In this document: positions 10,596 to 22,805 of the stretch, piece after piece
Layout: every line of letters starts with the position of its first letter
Numbering within the stretch: the stretch's first letter is position 1
Source of the DNA: Gamsiella multidivaricata
Lineage: Eukaryota; Mortierellomycota; Mortierellomycetes; Mortierellales; Mortierellaceae
Length of the DNA: 64,000 nucleotides
Direction: 5' to 3'
Assembly (NCBI RefSeq): GCF_025024155.1
Contig: NW_026251727.1
Coordinates: 186,001 to 250,000 of the forward strand
Made by a program: the position numbers and the translations under genes
The notes under the pieces: model-generated
The model's database searches: none
Told to the model about the DNA's origin: nothing
What the model saw: the letters and a program-made list of their open reading frames with translations, nothing else

Positions 10596-13500
10596 GGTAA
10601 GGTCTGGTGTGGCGTGAGGGTAGTGCGGCGTGGTCTATGTGACTGTGTTCTCATATGCTGGGCACGATATAGTGCAAGGGTGTTACTGCCGGAGGTGCCG
10701 AGTGAGCGTTCAGTTGCAAAAATGGATCGGGAATAACGGTCAGTCGTTCGCTGTAGATTGTCTGCAGCCGCGAAAAGGTGAGATGGACGGTTGGATAAAA
10801 GACAAGGCTACTCTGAGGAGGAAAGAGGAGAAAGGTATGTTATAAAACGAGCCGGGTGTGTGAGTTTATGGGTTTTATGTAGCAAGGAAAAAGGCGCAGG
10901 TGAAAGCACAACTCATGGGACGGAGGAAGTGGAAGGGGTAGTGGGAAGAAAGAGGCATAACACATGGGAAGGTTTTTTTCCTCATCCTTGAGGACAAACA
11001 ACCGTGGGTGCACAAAATAGTTCTGACTGTGAGGAAATATTATGCTTCAATTATCTGGCAGTTCAAAAGTGGGAAAATATCATGTGGGTGGGCTTCTTAG
11101 CCAGGCGGTCCCCAGCTTGGAGACTGACATAGGTCGATAGCAATTCTGGAGACGGAGGTGTTCGAGGGATGAGCGTATGTTCAGATGTAGTATCCATGGC
11201 GCTGCTCGGTGACACAATCACACCAGGATTTCTGGCCGCTCCATCGAAGGAAAAATTGCAACACGGTACGGTATATGTTGGTCATAAAAGCAATGCACAA
11301 TCACATCGCGGGAGATATAGCATGATTTAACAAAACATGTGCGTATTCCCAGCTCCTTATCCTGATGATTCATGGTGCCTATTTTCTGACGTAGACAGTC
11401 GTTTTAACTTACCGGCTATACAGCAGAAGGCCCAAGAGGCTATTGAGACCTTTAATGATGTAAAGGGGTTTACACAATTCTAGCGTGGGTAAGCACGTGA
11501 ACGAGCTCTTGAGGTATTAGGATCAAGTAATCGCCTTGGCTAGAGTGGTTCAGCTATGCACCTCAACAGTTAAAAGGACGAGATGTTTGCCAAAAGTGTA
11601 AAAAAAAAAAAAAAAGCAAACTAGCTGGAGGAACACAACGTCATGGGTGAGAGCGAGGAGAAGAGGGCGGCACAGAGAGAAACGAAATGGTTGTAGGAGA
11701 AGAGTCGGTACAAAAGATTGCGATGAGTATAAGAGGCAGCGAGCATGCAGTATAAGCAAGAAAAGGCAGAAAAAAAAGCATTTGAGCAGGGTACTTGTTG
11801 CCTTTTAAGTAGAAGGCCCTGTTCGTTGTTCGTATCCGCAAGCCAATGCGGATGCTTGGACTAAGGGTCTACTGTACAGTTCCAAGTTAATTGAAAGGAT
11901 GGAAAAATAAGTAAAAGAGTCAAAGTGCGATTGAATAGCGGAAGGTGTGTCTCCGAGCCTGCATTGCACAGAGTTGAATCAGCCAGCGATTCTACCAACC
12001 AAGAAACTAAACTGGAGAGACGGACGAAATCAACCATACTTATAATGGAAGTAAACTAGTTTACTTATTCCCCGCCCCTTGAAGGAATGTACATAGGCAC
12101 AACATGTTTAATCGAGCTACAGAATTTGCAGCTTTGGCGAAGTAGATCTTGTGGAGTTTAATGGACAGAGCGTCAGTTCGCCCACTTCTTTGGCACCCCG
12201 CATCGAATAGAAACGTATATATAACACAGGCATAGAAGCAGCAATGAATCAAATACCCGAATGGCTCGTCATGCTCGTGTACACAAGGACACACGCACAC
12301 AGCAGGTACAGGAAGAAAAATAACGACGGCTTTATCGTAATCGCCATCTCTTTCCTTCAAAAGGATCCTGCCTGTGCCTGTTGAATACAGTGTTGGTGTG
12401 TATATGTCTCTGTATTTGCGTGCGTGTGTTTGTCTTGATATCTGACTTTATGTTTGCGTTGTGCCCGTCCATCTTGCTGGCTGGTCTGGGTCGACAATTG
12501 CAAAAATGGACAACGGACACGGTGGAGAGTAATGAATCCAACTCAATACCTGTTATAATAGAAGAGCTGTCAGAATTTAACGTAAGTTCCACAAGTGCAA
12601 GGTTTCTAATCTCAGTGCTTTCTTTCGATGAACCATTGAATAAAACGTGTTTGATATACGCGCTCCGCTTACAATATTATCTCACACCTAACCACTACAT
12701 TCAGCCTCCAGGCTCAACGTTACCGAGACGTTTAATAAAAACGTCCGCACATCGTGAACACGCAGCATAGGCCTCCTTAGGTCGCCTATTTTTTCTTTGT
12801 TATTCAAACGTTGCGTAGGAATGAGTGAGGATTTTTGTCCGGTTGGTGATGGGATTAGTAAGCGTTGGAGAAAGTTAGATCTATCCTAATTTTATAGTTG
12901 CCTTTCTTTTTTTCTTTTTTTTTTTTTCGTCGAACAGAGCCTCAAAGAAGTGGGCATTTTGCGGGAGTCTCCAAGATATTAAAAATAGGAGGGGGTGCAG
13001 AGTGCTTTAGATGAGTCCTCGATAATCTGTGCTGTCTAATCTAGATATGCTTCCCCCTAAACTGCGTATATTAGTATCGGGCAGGGTACTGTACTCTGTA
13101 CTTGATCTTGGCACCTCCTACAGCTAGCGCCCCAAGAGCTACACTAGCGATTGGAAAGTTTTTGACAGTGCCAACCACAAAGGGGTGAGAATCACATTAG
13201 GTTCTGTAAATGTCAGATTCTTTCTAGTTCTAGATGTGGTTATGATTGAATGTGACCAATGTTAGCTCCGTCCTGTCTAACCACGGCGACGAAAATCCTC
13301 TGCATCCCCAATCACAACAAAACATATATGAGCTTGTGCATTCTTCAAACCCAGCTATCCGGTTGTTGCAAATCGTTATCGAGGAACCTTTAGGTCCGAG
13401 CCACATCAACCATATTCATTGCTATAAGGTACAGCATCAATGGATTCGTAAACCCCATCGGCCATAAATGCTTAGAGTGCTGCAAACATACAACTAGAAG

Positions 13501-14447
13501 TATGGATAAGCGCATTATGCATCTCTCTTTTCCCTGCTACAAGGGATGTGAAATGATTTATGGCGTGAATATTGGGGTGAAGCAACAAGGTTCGGGTTGA
13601 AAGTCGATATAAATGTATTTATGATTATTTGTTACGCTGCAACTGAAGAAAGCAGTAACCAGAGGTGGTCCCTAACCAAAGCATGAACTCTGAAGTATAA
13701 AGAATATAGAGAATGCCGTTTCAAGGTCTTTGACAGTACACAGTATTGGATATCATCGACAGTCAGTTGTACTGACTATACACTTTCATTTTCTACAACG
13801 CGAAAGCAACCGGTTTCCATTATTTGCGTTTCCACGGATTTCAGCGCGCCTTGACTATGTTTCAAAAGCTGCAGTCGACAAGCGGGTCATATGAACCGAA
13901 TGGAAGCGTCGGATGAAAATACTCAAGTCTGGTGGTCCTCTACATTGGCCCTTGGCAATTATAACGACAATTGCACTTAGGGAATGAATTTGGAGCAATC
14001 AGCCAATTAGAGTCAAAGTGCAACCAAAAAAAAATTTCAAATTCGCAGATACACCATCCACGCGAAGCTAAACATAAAACAAGACCATATACATATACCT
14101 TATCCCGGACTGAGACTTCCTAAATCAAATCAGGACGTGCATTCCATGCTCAAGCTATTGGAAACAAATTATCTGAATCTACTGCTGGGGAAGGATAAGT
14201 AGTAAGATCGTGAAGGACCTGGATCCTAATTACTTGTCGAAAATGAAGGCGCCAGCAGCGTTCGAGGCCATCAAGTATACTGGACAGAGTGCGGAGGTAG
14301 GAGAAAAAGAGTTCTTCGTTTCAGGTGGATGTGCGGACAGCAAATAGTACTGCCTGCATAAGCAGAAGCCAACTAGATGGAGTCGCTTAGCTCTTGGCGT
14401 TTTTATTTTCATCCAGAGTTATGACTCACGGCAATGCTGTACGTCGA

Positions 14448-14477
14448 TAGTTTTTGGTAGTTTTTGGTAGTTTTTGG
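14448..14477. repeat. three perfect tandem copies of TAGTTTTTGG
   Basis: A 10-base unit repeated three times without mismatch in the gene desert. Confidence 0.92.
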
Positions 14478-16978
14478 TCCAGATCAGCGGAATCAGATCT
14501 CATTTCATCTCTCGTGGGATTAGGATCACGTTCACTCATTTCGAAACTGCAGCCTTGAGGGTGTCGCTCTATAGTATCTGTACTTCTTTCTATTGTGCAC
14601 GCATGTCTCTATTTCTTGCCACCTGTCTCAAAGACTCTCAGAAGAGGCTAGGCGCAGCTTTCTCGTTCTATATACCGCGTAAATCAGTTTGTCACCTCAA
14701 TGCGAGGTGATACAGAACAGCACTACGCGTAGCACCTTCCTTGTACTCGAATGCATTGAAGAAAGGGAGCATAGAGTGATGAATGACATTGCCACGGAGG
14801 TTGATACAACAGACATCCAGACTTTCACACTGTTGTGCAATTATAGTCCGCGTTCTTTTAGTGCGCAGAAACACGTCCGTAGTCGATCGAGCCTAGCTTG
14901 AAATCCAGAAAAGGATATTGGTCAAATTACACTGAACCTGCCGCTACCATGGCACTAATGCAAATAAGACATTCTGCAGATCGAATCCCCCTCTTGCTCT
15001 CTTGCTCTCCCTTTTCTTCCTTCCTTTTTGCCATCTCTACAGTGGATAATCCCCATCCCTGTTCCTCCATGGTAGAATAGAATCCTTTATTCATCTTGTC
15101 AGTTAAATTGCAGGTGCACTGCTTGTTTTCTTTAGTTCGAATAGTCGCACGTGGCCAGTTCCCTTTTCATTTCGCATTTATCAGTGATAGACGCTTCAGT
15201 ATGTTTGAGACACTGAGGCCCATGACGAAATAAAAAAGGCCAAGAGTGATCGACAATAATGAAGTACCATGAGGTCCACACTCCCCGCTTGACCTATGTT
15301 CATTTACCCGGTGACACCAGTCAAACGTGATTGTTAAGCCATTGTTGTACGGGGCTCTGTCCATGAGAAGGCAGCACAGTCCACAATTGGGTCGCAAATC
15401 ACATAAGACGATTAGAACATTCTTTATTGTGCAAAATGCAAAAGCGCAGCTGGATCAATAAAATTGCAGCGAGGTCACTGGTCCTTTTTTTGATATTTTT
15501 TTTGGACAGGACAAGGCTCGAGTCTTCAGGAAGGCAAGTTGGTCTACGAAGTCATCAATATTGAAAACATTATCATATGTTTACGTCGAAACTTCGTTTG
15601 ATGTTGAGTCCTATTCAACTTAAAGGGATAGCTAGTACACATAGTAACTCAAAGACGCAAAGACCCTCGAGCCCTCGATTAGGATGGCATGCTTCCCAGG
15701 CTGCCTCAAACCTGTATTTTCCATTCAGGACATGGGAGAGTGAGGGGAATTTGATGTGGTGGTAGTTACGGATCGTTTCGCCATGTGTCACAAACGCGCA
15801 GACCATCACGCAGACCGCCTCCCTCCGACAGCAACGGCTAGTGTGCATAGTTTGTGGAGTATGGATGAAGCTTTGAAATCGACGCCAGAGGAGCTATTGC
15901 TTGTAATGTCACCAACGAATGGGCTGGAAGGCGTATACATGCTTCCAAGGTGTATGATCAACATGCAACTATGAGGATCAATCATGGTGAATTTTTACCA
16001 GGCAGATCTGGTTAGTCTATCCTTTGAGGCGACAATCCGCGCCTAAACTTCGTGCAGTTCGATTACCTGACCAATCTCGAGGAAGGGCTGTTTGGGTGAT
16101 GGCCTTCTTTGGCCCGTTTTCCATCCTTTATGAACAAAAGTGATACATCCAAGAATGATTTTTTTAGCGGATAAGTCATTATGTGGACGCGTGTGGTCAG
16201 CTAACTTTACTATCGAAGTTTGGCTCTTATGCATAAAGGAGTGAAGATCAAAGTACTAAGCGGCCAAATAAGGATAGAGTATCAAGAACATACGAAACGC
16301 ACCTTACCTGTGATTAGGGTGCATGCATCCAGCATAGACCACCCTCGGTGCTATCGAAAATTAAAAAGCCAGGCTTGCTGTTTTCCTACTGGGAACAACA
16401 AAGGGCATCGTCGCGTAAAGGAGCCTCTATCACCTTCGATATAAGGTCAGAAAATGAGAGATGGTTGTACGACGTTCTCGTGAAAGTATGACTATACCGC
16501 ACTTAGGTTATTCAAATCCAATTCTATGGACTTGCCCGATCTGCGAACTGTGATTCGCCAGCTCATTTTTAGCTAACTTTTAGATCCTGCGTCTGAAGGC
16601 GTGCATTTAGAGAATGTGTCTAGTGCAGTCAGAATGTGTGTGCACAAGCTTTTTACTGTGAGGTCGTTCATTACATTCCTTTTTTTTTATTTTTTTATTA
16701 TTATTATTAACAAGGATTCTCAACTGCACTCCCCCTTTCATATCATCATTTTACAGGAGCCTTAGAAAATACAGAGGAAACCACCAGGTGTGGCCTCTCG
16801 CTGTAATGGTCATCTGCCTCAGTTGGTACAAACATCTGTTATGCATTAATCCCCTAAACTCTTTTGTTTTTTGCTTACTTGCAGGCCGAATTGCTTGGCA
16901 AAAAGCTAGACTGCATCCATGGACCGGATCCTTTATGCATTTTAATAGCTCGTGAGGAGAGGGACGCTGGGAGGGGGG

Positions 16979-16996
16979 TTTTTTTTTTTTTTTTTT
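16979..16996. repeat. poly(T) run in gene desert
   Basis: About 18 consecutive T directly after a G run (GAGGGGGG). This reads as a poly(A) tail followed by CCCCCCTCC on the minus strand; no target-site duplication was identified. Confidence 0.75.
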
Positions 16997-19335
16997 GCAT
17001 GATGTTACGCATCCTCCGTTGATCCTTATATCGTCCGCGTACCTGCCAACACGGCTTGATGCCATGATGGACGTCGGAATGGGACTGGGAGAGACATCTC
17101 CAGCATGGTATCATTTGATGAAGCCTGAGTAAAAAACACATGTTTTCAGACTAAAAGCTTCTGGATGCTCTGTGACACAAATCATCTTGAAAAATCGAGT
17201 TGCTCGTTCAAAGATATTCGGCTGGAATAATCGTTTTTTTTTTGTCGTCCATTTTATCTACATTACTTTCTTGTGCGGAGCGCTTATATATTAAGCGGAT
17301 TCGATGGGCGCTCGTAAAATCACCTCTCCACCCTACAATTTTTTTATCATGCCTTATGGTCCAAGCATACCTATATTACCTGAAATCCAGCCGCAGTTGA
17401 TGCTTGCATGCCGCGTTGGGCGATGTCGACAAGGATATCTTCAGATGGCCATTTTTCTTTTTGCTGTATCACATCGTGAACAACAACAAACGAGCAGGTG
17501 TCCGCTCGCCTTTTACATATACAGAGGAGCTGGAGCGGACAAGGTGGTACGGGTCCTACTAGACTGTATATGTCGCGCTGAAAAACTGCAATTAGTAGTC
17601 TACATTGGGAAAGAGTACGTATGCAGTTCAACTTGCAATATAGATGTTGACGGAAGAAACATCGGATAGGCATTGTGCTAACGTGTGTAGGAGCCAATGA
17701 AGGATATAATCGAAATCAGTTACTCTCTCATTTGTAAACGCGTCCTGGAGTCGTTTATGTTGGCAAATGTCTCGAGCTAATGCCTCGCCACTTTCTGTTC
17801 AAATCAGTTGATTATAAGGGAACGCTGCCATCATTTTCCTTAATTTTCTTGCGAGTCCAGTGCACGATAAACGAATCTCAGAGTTCAAGTTATTCTTTAA
17901 TGAGACGTTTCTTATCTCTGGCGAAGTAACGCTCTAAATTCGATTCTACAGCAGAGGGGCTCCGCAACAGCGCCAACACGGACACTGGGGCTTTTCAAGG
18001 GAACTGCGAAGGACCTTGAGAGCGAGGTGCTAGTTGCTGAAGTTTGTTTTCGACAAGGAGAGTTTATTTAATGGACCGCACTGTGTTTTCTTTCGATTCC
18101 AAGGCAAGGATAGGGGAGAAAGGCGAGTTTTAATGAAATAAAAATAAACAGGCGAATAGATAGCCCCGTGGGCAAAGATATGTTTATTCTGCTGTGTTTT
18201 TGTTTCAGAGAACCTTGTTAGATCACTCAGTTGCCCAACAGAGACAGCATACGGTTATACCAAGTATTAAACCAATTCGCTCTCCCGCATTGTCCTGCTC
18301 TCTTTCGCAAGATCGCGCGCTGGTGCCTACTTTTGTGCTTCTAACCCAATCTGTAATTCCATGTCGCCATCCAAAGCTGAAAGGCCGGTTTATGTTGCAT
18401 TGAGATGCCCCATCCTTGACTAATTTTCACGACACACGGTGATACGCATTACTGGTACGAAATGAGTAGGAAAAAAATTGCCTGTGATAGTCTATTTTGC
18501 CCTCGTTGCTATAGACATCTTCGATATATCAGCCTTTTGGAAGTTGGACACGACAAATAAAACGAAGCATTGTCCTTGACACTCTTTGTTGTGTGCCGAT
18601 CCTTAACTCCGAGTTTTATTTCCAAGACGAATGCTTGACGGAAAGAGAAGTCCATCGGTTCGTGTGTCTTCATGAAAAAAGTGACCCGACATGGCATCAA
18701 TTGTTGAAGAAAGAGAAACCCCCCTTCTGATAGTCAACAGACCTATGTTGTAACCCGTGGAGGATGCGATAAATATAATCAAAAGAACACAGAACGCCAT
18801 ATTTTCCGCCGCGTCTTCCTGGATTTCACGGTGCTTTCCAGACTGCAGCACAGCTACCGGGCCCTTCTCTGCGTCTAAGTGTATCCATATGCACTTACAG
18901 CCATTGGCAGCAATAGTTTATGCGCAACTCCAACATCTGGAGGCGAAAAAAAGCAAATAAAATACAAAAATAATACACGGTAGGTTCTCCTGAAAGTACG
19001 AGTTTACATCAATGTTCGGACGAAAATAACTGGGCTGCAGGAATAATGCAATCTTCTTTCCTTTACTCGATTGTTGGTGAAAATTGTCGCGGCCGTGAGC
19101 CCCGACATACACTTACCTTAAAAGAATAAATGAAAAAACAAAGAGTCGAGGACCAGTTTTAATTGCAGTTACGGTTATTTAAATGGGCTAGTTTGAAATT
19201 TCTATCATGCCCATGAGAGGCATAGCCTTGGTGGTATAGCTTACCAAAATGGCATTCAAAAGCAAGTATATCGCGTATCCATTCTCGTTGTAAAAGCGAT
19301 GGTTTATTATTGTTAGATGGCGTAGTCTGCCAAAA

Positions 19336-21632
19336 TCAGATCAATGCTCCGGTCTGCTGGTTGCTTTGTTTCCGCAACATCTTTTTCTGTTTTTTGAGGG
19401 CGTCAGCTACAGTAACCCAGATAGCCATCTCGAACGACTGCATTTGGTACTTTGCGCAAAAGTCCTCGACCAAGACCTTGAGATCGTCATTCTGTCAGAT
19501 GTTCGGACGTTTTGAGGGTCAGTCATTCTGCTGAAAGCAACTTGTGCGACGCAGATACTTTTTCCCAGTCTCAGCGCCACTCAACGTACCTCGGTGACCC
19601 GGATTTCCTGCTGTCCGAAATCCCTGGTCTCTATGAGCATACTGAGCGAAACTGGTATGCGGCCCCTAGGCTTTCGTGCTTTTTTTGCATCACTGTGGTG
19701 CCGAATGAATTCGTCCAGTTTCCTGGAGTCCTGCTCCTGTTTCTCCATCAAGGCTACCCACTCCTTCTTGTGCGCGACCATACTCTCTTGGAACTGCTCC
19801 ATGTTCTTCTTTGCTATTTGATTCAGCCATTCATGAGGGCTTGCAAATTCAATTAGAGAGTCACTAGAGATGGCTCGAGGTTCCTGGGCGGCGGGCAAGG
19901 CCAGAGAATCCAACTTCATGGGAGAAGTGAGACTAACAGCTGGCTGAGAAGGCATTGAATCCAAATCGATTAAAGGTTGTACGGGACTAGACAACTCCTT
20001 GGTATCCAGATCGATGAGAAGATCCTGAGAAGGTAACACTTTGGGCTGGGAGGCATTAGGTACTTTCTGATGCAGCGATAGCCCGCCAAGCGCCTCGATA
20101 GTGCTGTCAATGTGAGCCGGCGGTGCTGTCGAGAGATTCTCAGCTGCAGCATTCATGACACTATCAGGTAAGGCCATGGTGCCAGTCATTGTGTCGTCGA
20201 AGTCCAAGTCCAGCAGTAACCCAATTGCTCCCTTATTATAGGTTAAGGTCGACATCTCCGGCTCGCTCCCTGGTATGGTGTTTGTTGGTGTGGATGTCTC
20301 CTCAAGATCGATTAACTCGGTATTCGTCGGAAGAATTGTCTTTTCATCATCAACACATCTGATGTTTGCTGGCATAGAGGCTTTCACTTTGTTCCCATTA
20401 ACTGGATCTCTCCTGGGCCTTTTCCAATCCTCCTCACCGACGAATCCCTCCTTCTCGAAGTCGTAAGGCTGCAGCGAAAACTCTTCGTCGACCCCGCCAT
20501 CGCTGTGTGACCCACTATTCTCGCCATCGCTGCGTGAGCTGTCATCCTCGATAGGCGAGCCCTCGTCCCTTTGGTTCAAGTTTCGCTGTTGATGTCTTTG
20601 ATGACCGAGAGAGCTTTGATGACCCTGATGATTTTGGTGACCTTGGTTACCTTGATGACTTTGATGGCTCTGATGAATTTGTTGGGTTTGTGGGCTTTGT
20701 TGACCTTGATGGCTAATCCTGGTGTCTGTTGATTTGTTCAAAAGAAACCACTCGCCATTACGCTTGACCCAGAACTCTCTTTTGCTCTGCTCGATCAGAA
20801 CGTCGCTCGTGTATCCGCCGTCATAAGTCATAACAGGGTCTGGCGCTCTTCCCCAGTTATCGCCGTCGTATGTCTGCATCCGCTCTGAAAACGTCAATTG
20901 GGTGCGTTTCGGTTTCGGTCGAAAAACGTCGTACACGTTAGGTGTTGCCCAATACCTCGTCAATTCGTCCAAGACCACCTCTTCTTCCTCGTCATCATCC
21001 TGAGCCGGATCCACCTCCCATTGCACCGTCCCACGCACATCCCACACGTCCTCGAGCTCCTCGACATCATTCGCATGCGGCCGTTGATCTTCCTCCTCTT
21101 TCTGCTTCTCATCGTACGAGTCTCCTTCATCGTTATTGCCTGTAAACCATTGGTGATGAGTATACCGGTTATCGGTTCCGCCTTGCGTTGCTGTGCTCCA
21201 GTCATGTTCCTGGTATTCAGAATCCTCCTGATCAGCATCAGCCTGAGATACATCATGTGCATCATATTCGTCAGAGTCTTTCCTGCCGCGCGGCGAGAAC
21301 CAGCTGTCGCTATAATTAACACCGCGGCTCCTTTCATCCTGGTATCGATCATGCCTTGTTCCCGCGTCGCGCGCCATGGCCTCCATATCAAACTCAAAGC
21401 CCCATCCTTCGTTGTTCCCTGAAGTCGACAAGTCAGGTGTGTGACGATGAGTCGAGGTAGGAGTCGAGTGATCCCATTTGCCCATCGCGAGACCCGCTTC
21501 CCCAAGTCGGTCAACTAATATAAAGGAGGTCAAAGAAGAGTCAAAGTGGGTCGGTGAGATGAATCCATTGACAAAGACTGGGTAGGTGTGTAGGTGTCGA
21601 AAGAAGAGAACTTACCTCTGCTTAGACCCATG
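19336..21632 (-). CDS. large disordered acidic protein with four clathrin-box-like motifs
   Basis: Three exons (21617-21632, 19590-21514, 19336-19491) give 698 residues; all phases agree. The N-terminal half is acidic and aromatic-poor, with HQ-rich repeats (HQSHQSHQGNQGHQNHQGHQ). A compact region includes DELTRYWATPNVYDVFRP and EFWVKRNGEWFLLNKS. The central part carries four LxxL[DE] sequences of clathrin-box form: LIDLE, LLDLD, LIDLD and LIDLD. The C-terminus is Lys-rich and helical (WLNQIAKKNMEQFQESMVAH, then ADALKKQKKMLRKQ). Repeated clathrin boxes in a disordered chain are typical of endocytic or TGN adaptors and accessory proteins, so a role in clathrin-mediated transport is a reasonable inference. 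No lipid-binding (ENTH/ANTH/BAR) domain is visible. I do not recognise the family. Confidence 0.82.
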
Positions 21633-22143
21633 CGGTTGGCTGTGTGAAATTGCAATGTAGTGGGTGTAGTGCTGTTTGCCGTTAGAGTTGTTGCAGCTGC
21701 TACTGTTACTGCTGGCGGGGGTGATGGGTGGATTGGGCTTTGGTGGTGAAGCGAGATCCTTTGCAGAGACTAGTGCTTTAACAAGCAAGGTCCTAGTCAG
21801 TGTGGAACAATATGATGGGTTAGGACCAAAGCAAAAATGGGGCGAGTGCCTGCAGGCGACTGACCCCAAACGTGCAATTACAGAGTGCAAGTCTACTCAT
21901 GACAACGCGCGTACGAGAGAGAGCGAGCGAGCAAACGTCTTTCTTTCTTCTCAACTTTCCCATACTCTTTCCCTTCCCTCATCCCTCAACGTCTTCCGGC
22001 ACCAATAATGTAAGAATCATATAGTGGAAATAAAGTACGGCCTGCGACTCATGATCCACCCAGCATAAGGATGAAGTTTCAAGGGCTCATCGACAAGAAG
22101 ACAGCACCAAGCTCAGGATCGTCTTCGCAGCAACAGAGAGAAT

Positions 22144-22180
22144 GGGGGGAAGGGAAGGAGGGAAGGAGGGAAGGAGGAGG
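22144..22180. repeat. GGAAGGAG purine tract
   Basis: All-purine tract built of GGAAGGAG-like units; could form triplex or other non-B DNA. Confidence 0.8.
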
Positions 22181-22190
22181 GCTACACCGC

Positions 22191-22256
22191 CATAACACGG
22201 CCACACCACGACCACACCACGACCCCACCGCGACCATATCACGACCATAACACGGC
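22191..22256. repeat. 11-base minisatellite, six units
   Basis: Six consecutive 11-base units: CATAACACGGC, CACACCACGAC twice, CCCACCGCGAC, CATATCACGAC, CATAACACGGC. A degenerate seventh (GGCTACACCGC) lies just before. Each ends in a CRCGRC core. Confidence 0.88.
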
Positions 22257-22805
22257 CCTACAGCGTTTCTTCTGGGTGTCTGTATTCCGTTGTCCACGTA
22301 TACGACAGCTGTACCCCTACGCAATCCAGACGTACGCTGAATGTTCAATTCGTCACTGAGAAAAGGAGGACAAGCACGCGACTCCAACAAAAGTACAGGC
22401 ACAGTGACCTGAGTCAGCCGGACACCGTTTTCCCCTACACAACCTGGGATCACTAGAGTCATATAATGCATTCGACTACATGGACGGACGGTGATCAGTA
22501 TGATGTCCCATGGGATGACTCACCAGTGCAGGCAGATGAACGGGATAGAAGGAGCACCTTATATTGGGCCAGGGCCTGCAGGGCTCAGCTGCCCACTTTC
22601 AACAGCAGCAGAGAAGCAGAGATGTGACCTTTTCGAATAATCCTGATGGCCACCCTTTCCGTTTCGCGCGTCTGACTGATTGAATCAACTCTTCATCTCT
22701 TACTCCACCTCCCTCATCAAACACCCCAGAATCAACCCACCTTTCCTTTCCGCGAACCTAACAAGTCTCCCGCTCGACAAGCTTCACCACCCACGAAATA
22801 AGATC

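Larger units (their letters stand above)
10596..19335. other. gene-poor region of about 8.7 kb
   Basis: No ORF here looks like protein on either strand. The longest (12381-12770 plus, 17304-17669 plus, 17371-17697 minus) have no recognisable domain, biased membrane-like or random composition, and no supporting splice structure. I saw no tRNA or rRNA gene, no terminal repeats and no transposase or reverse-transcriptase motif. Present are A/T homopolymers (for example 11600-11615, 12902-12927, 16979-16996) and a perfect 10-base triplicate at 14448-14477. It may be decayed transposon sequence, noncoding transcription units, or a structural region. Confidence 0.55.
21633..22805. promoter_or_regulatory. 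divergent intergenic region, clathrin-box gene and PP2C
   Basis: 1.17 kb between head-to-head starts. It contains a purine tract of repeated GGAAGGAG (about 22144-22180) abutting a minisatellite of 11-base units (22191-22256). Upstream of PP2C lies the usual C/T-rich leader (22690-22800). A 130-residue minus ORF across the repeat is low-complexity and was not called. Confidence 0.5.

Noticed and set aside
12381..12770. 129-codon plus-strand ORF in the gene desert
   Set aside because: Cys/Val-rich start followed by random-looking sequence; no domain, no splice context, no supportive codon pattern.
17304..17697. Overlapping plus and minus ORFs of 108-121 codons
   Set aside because: They overlap on opposite strands, and neither shows motifs or composition of a real protein.
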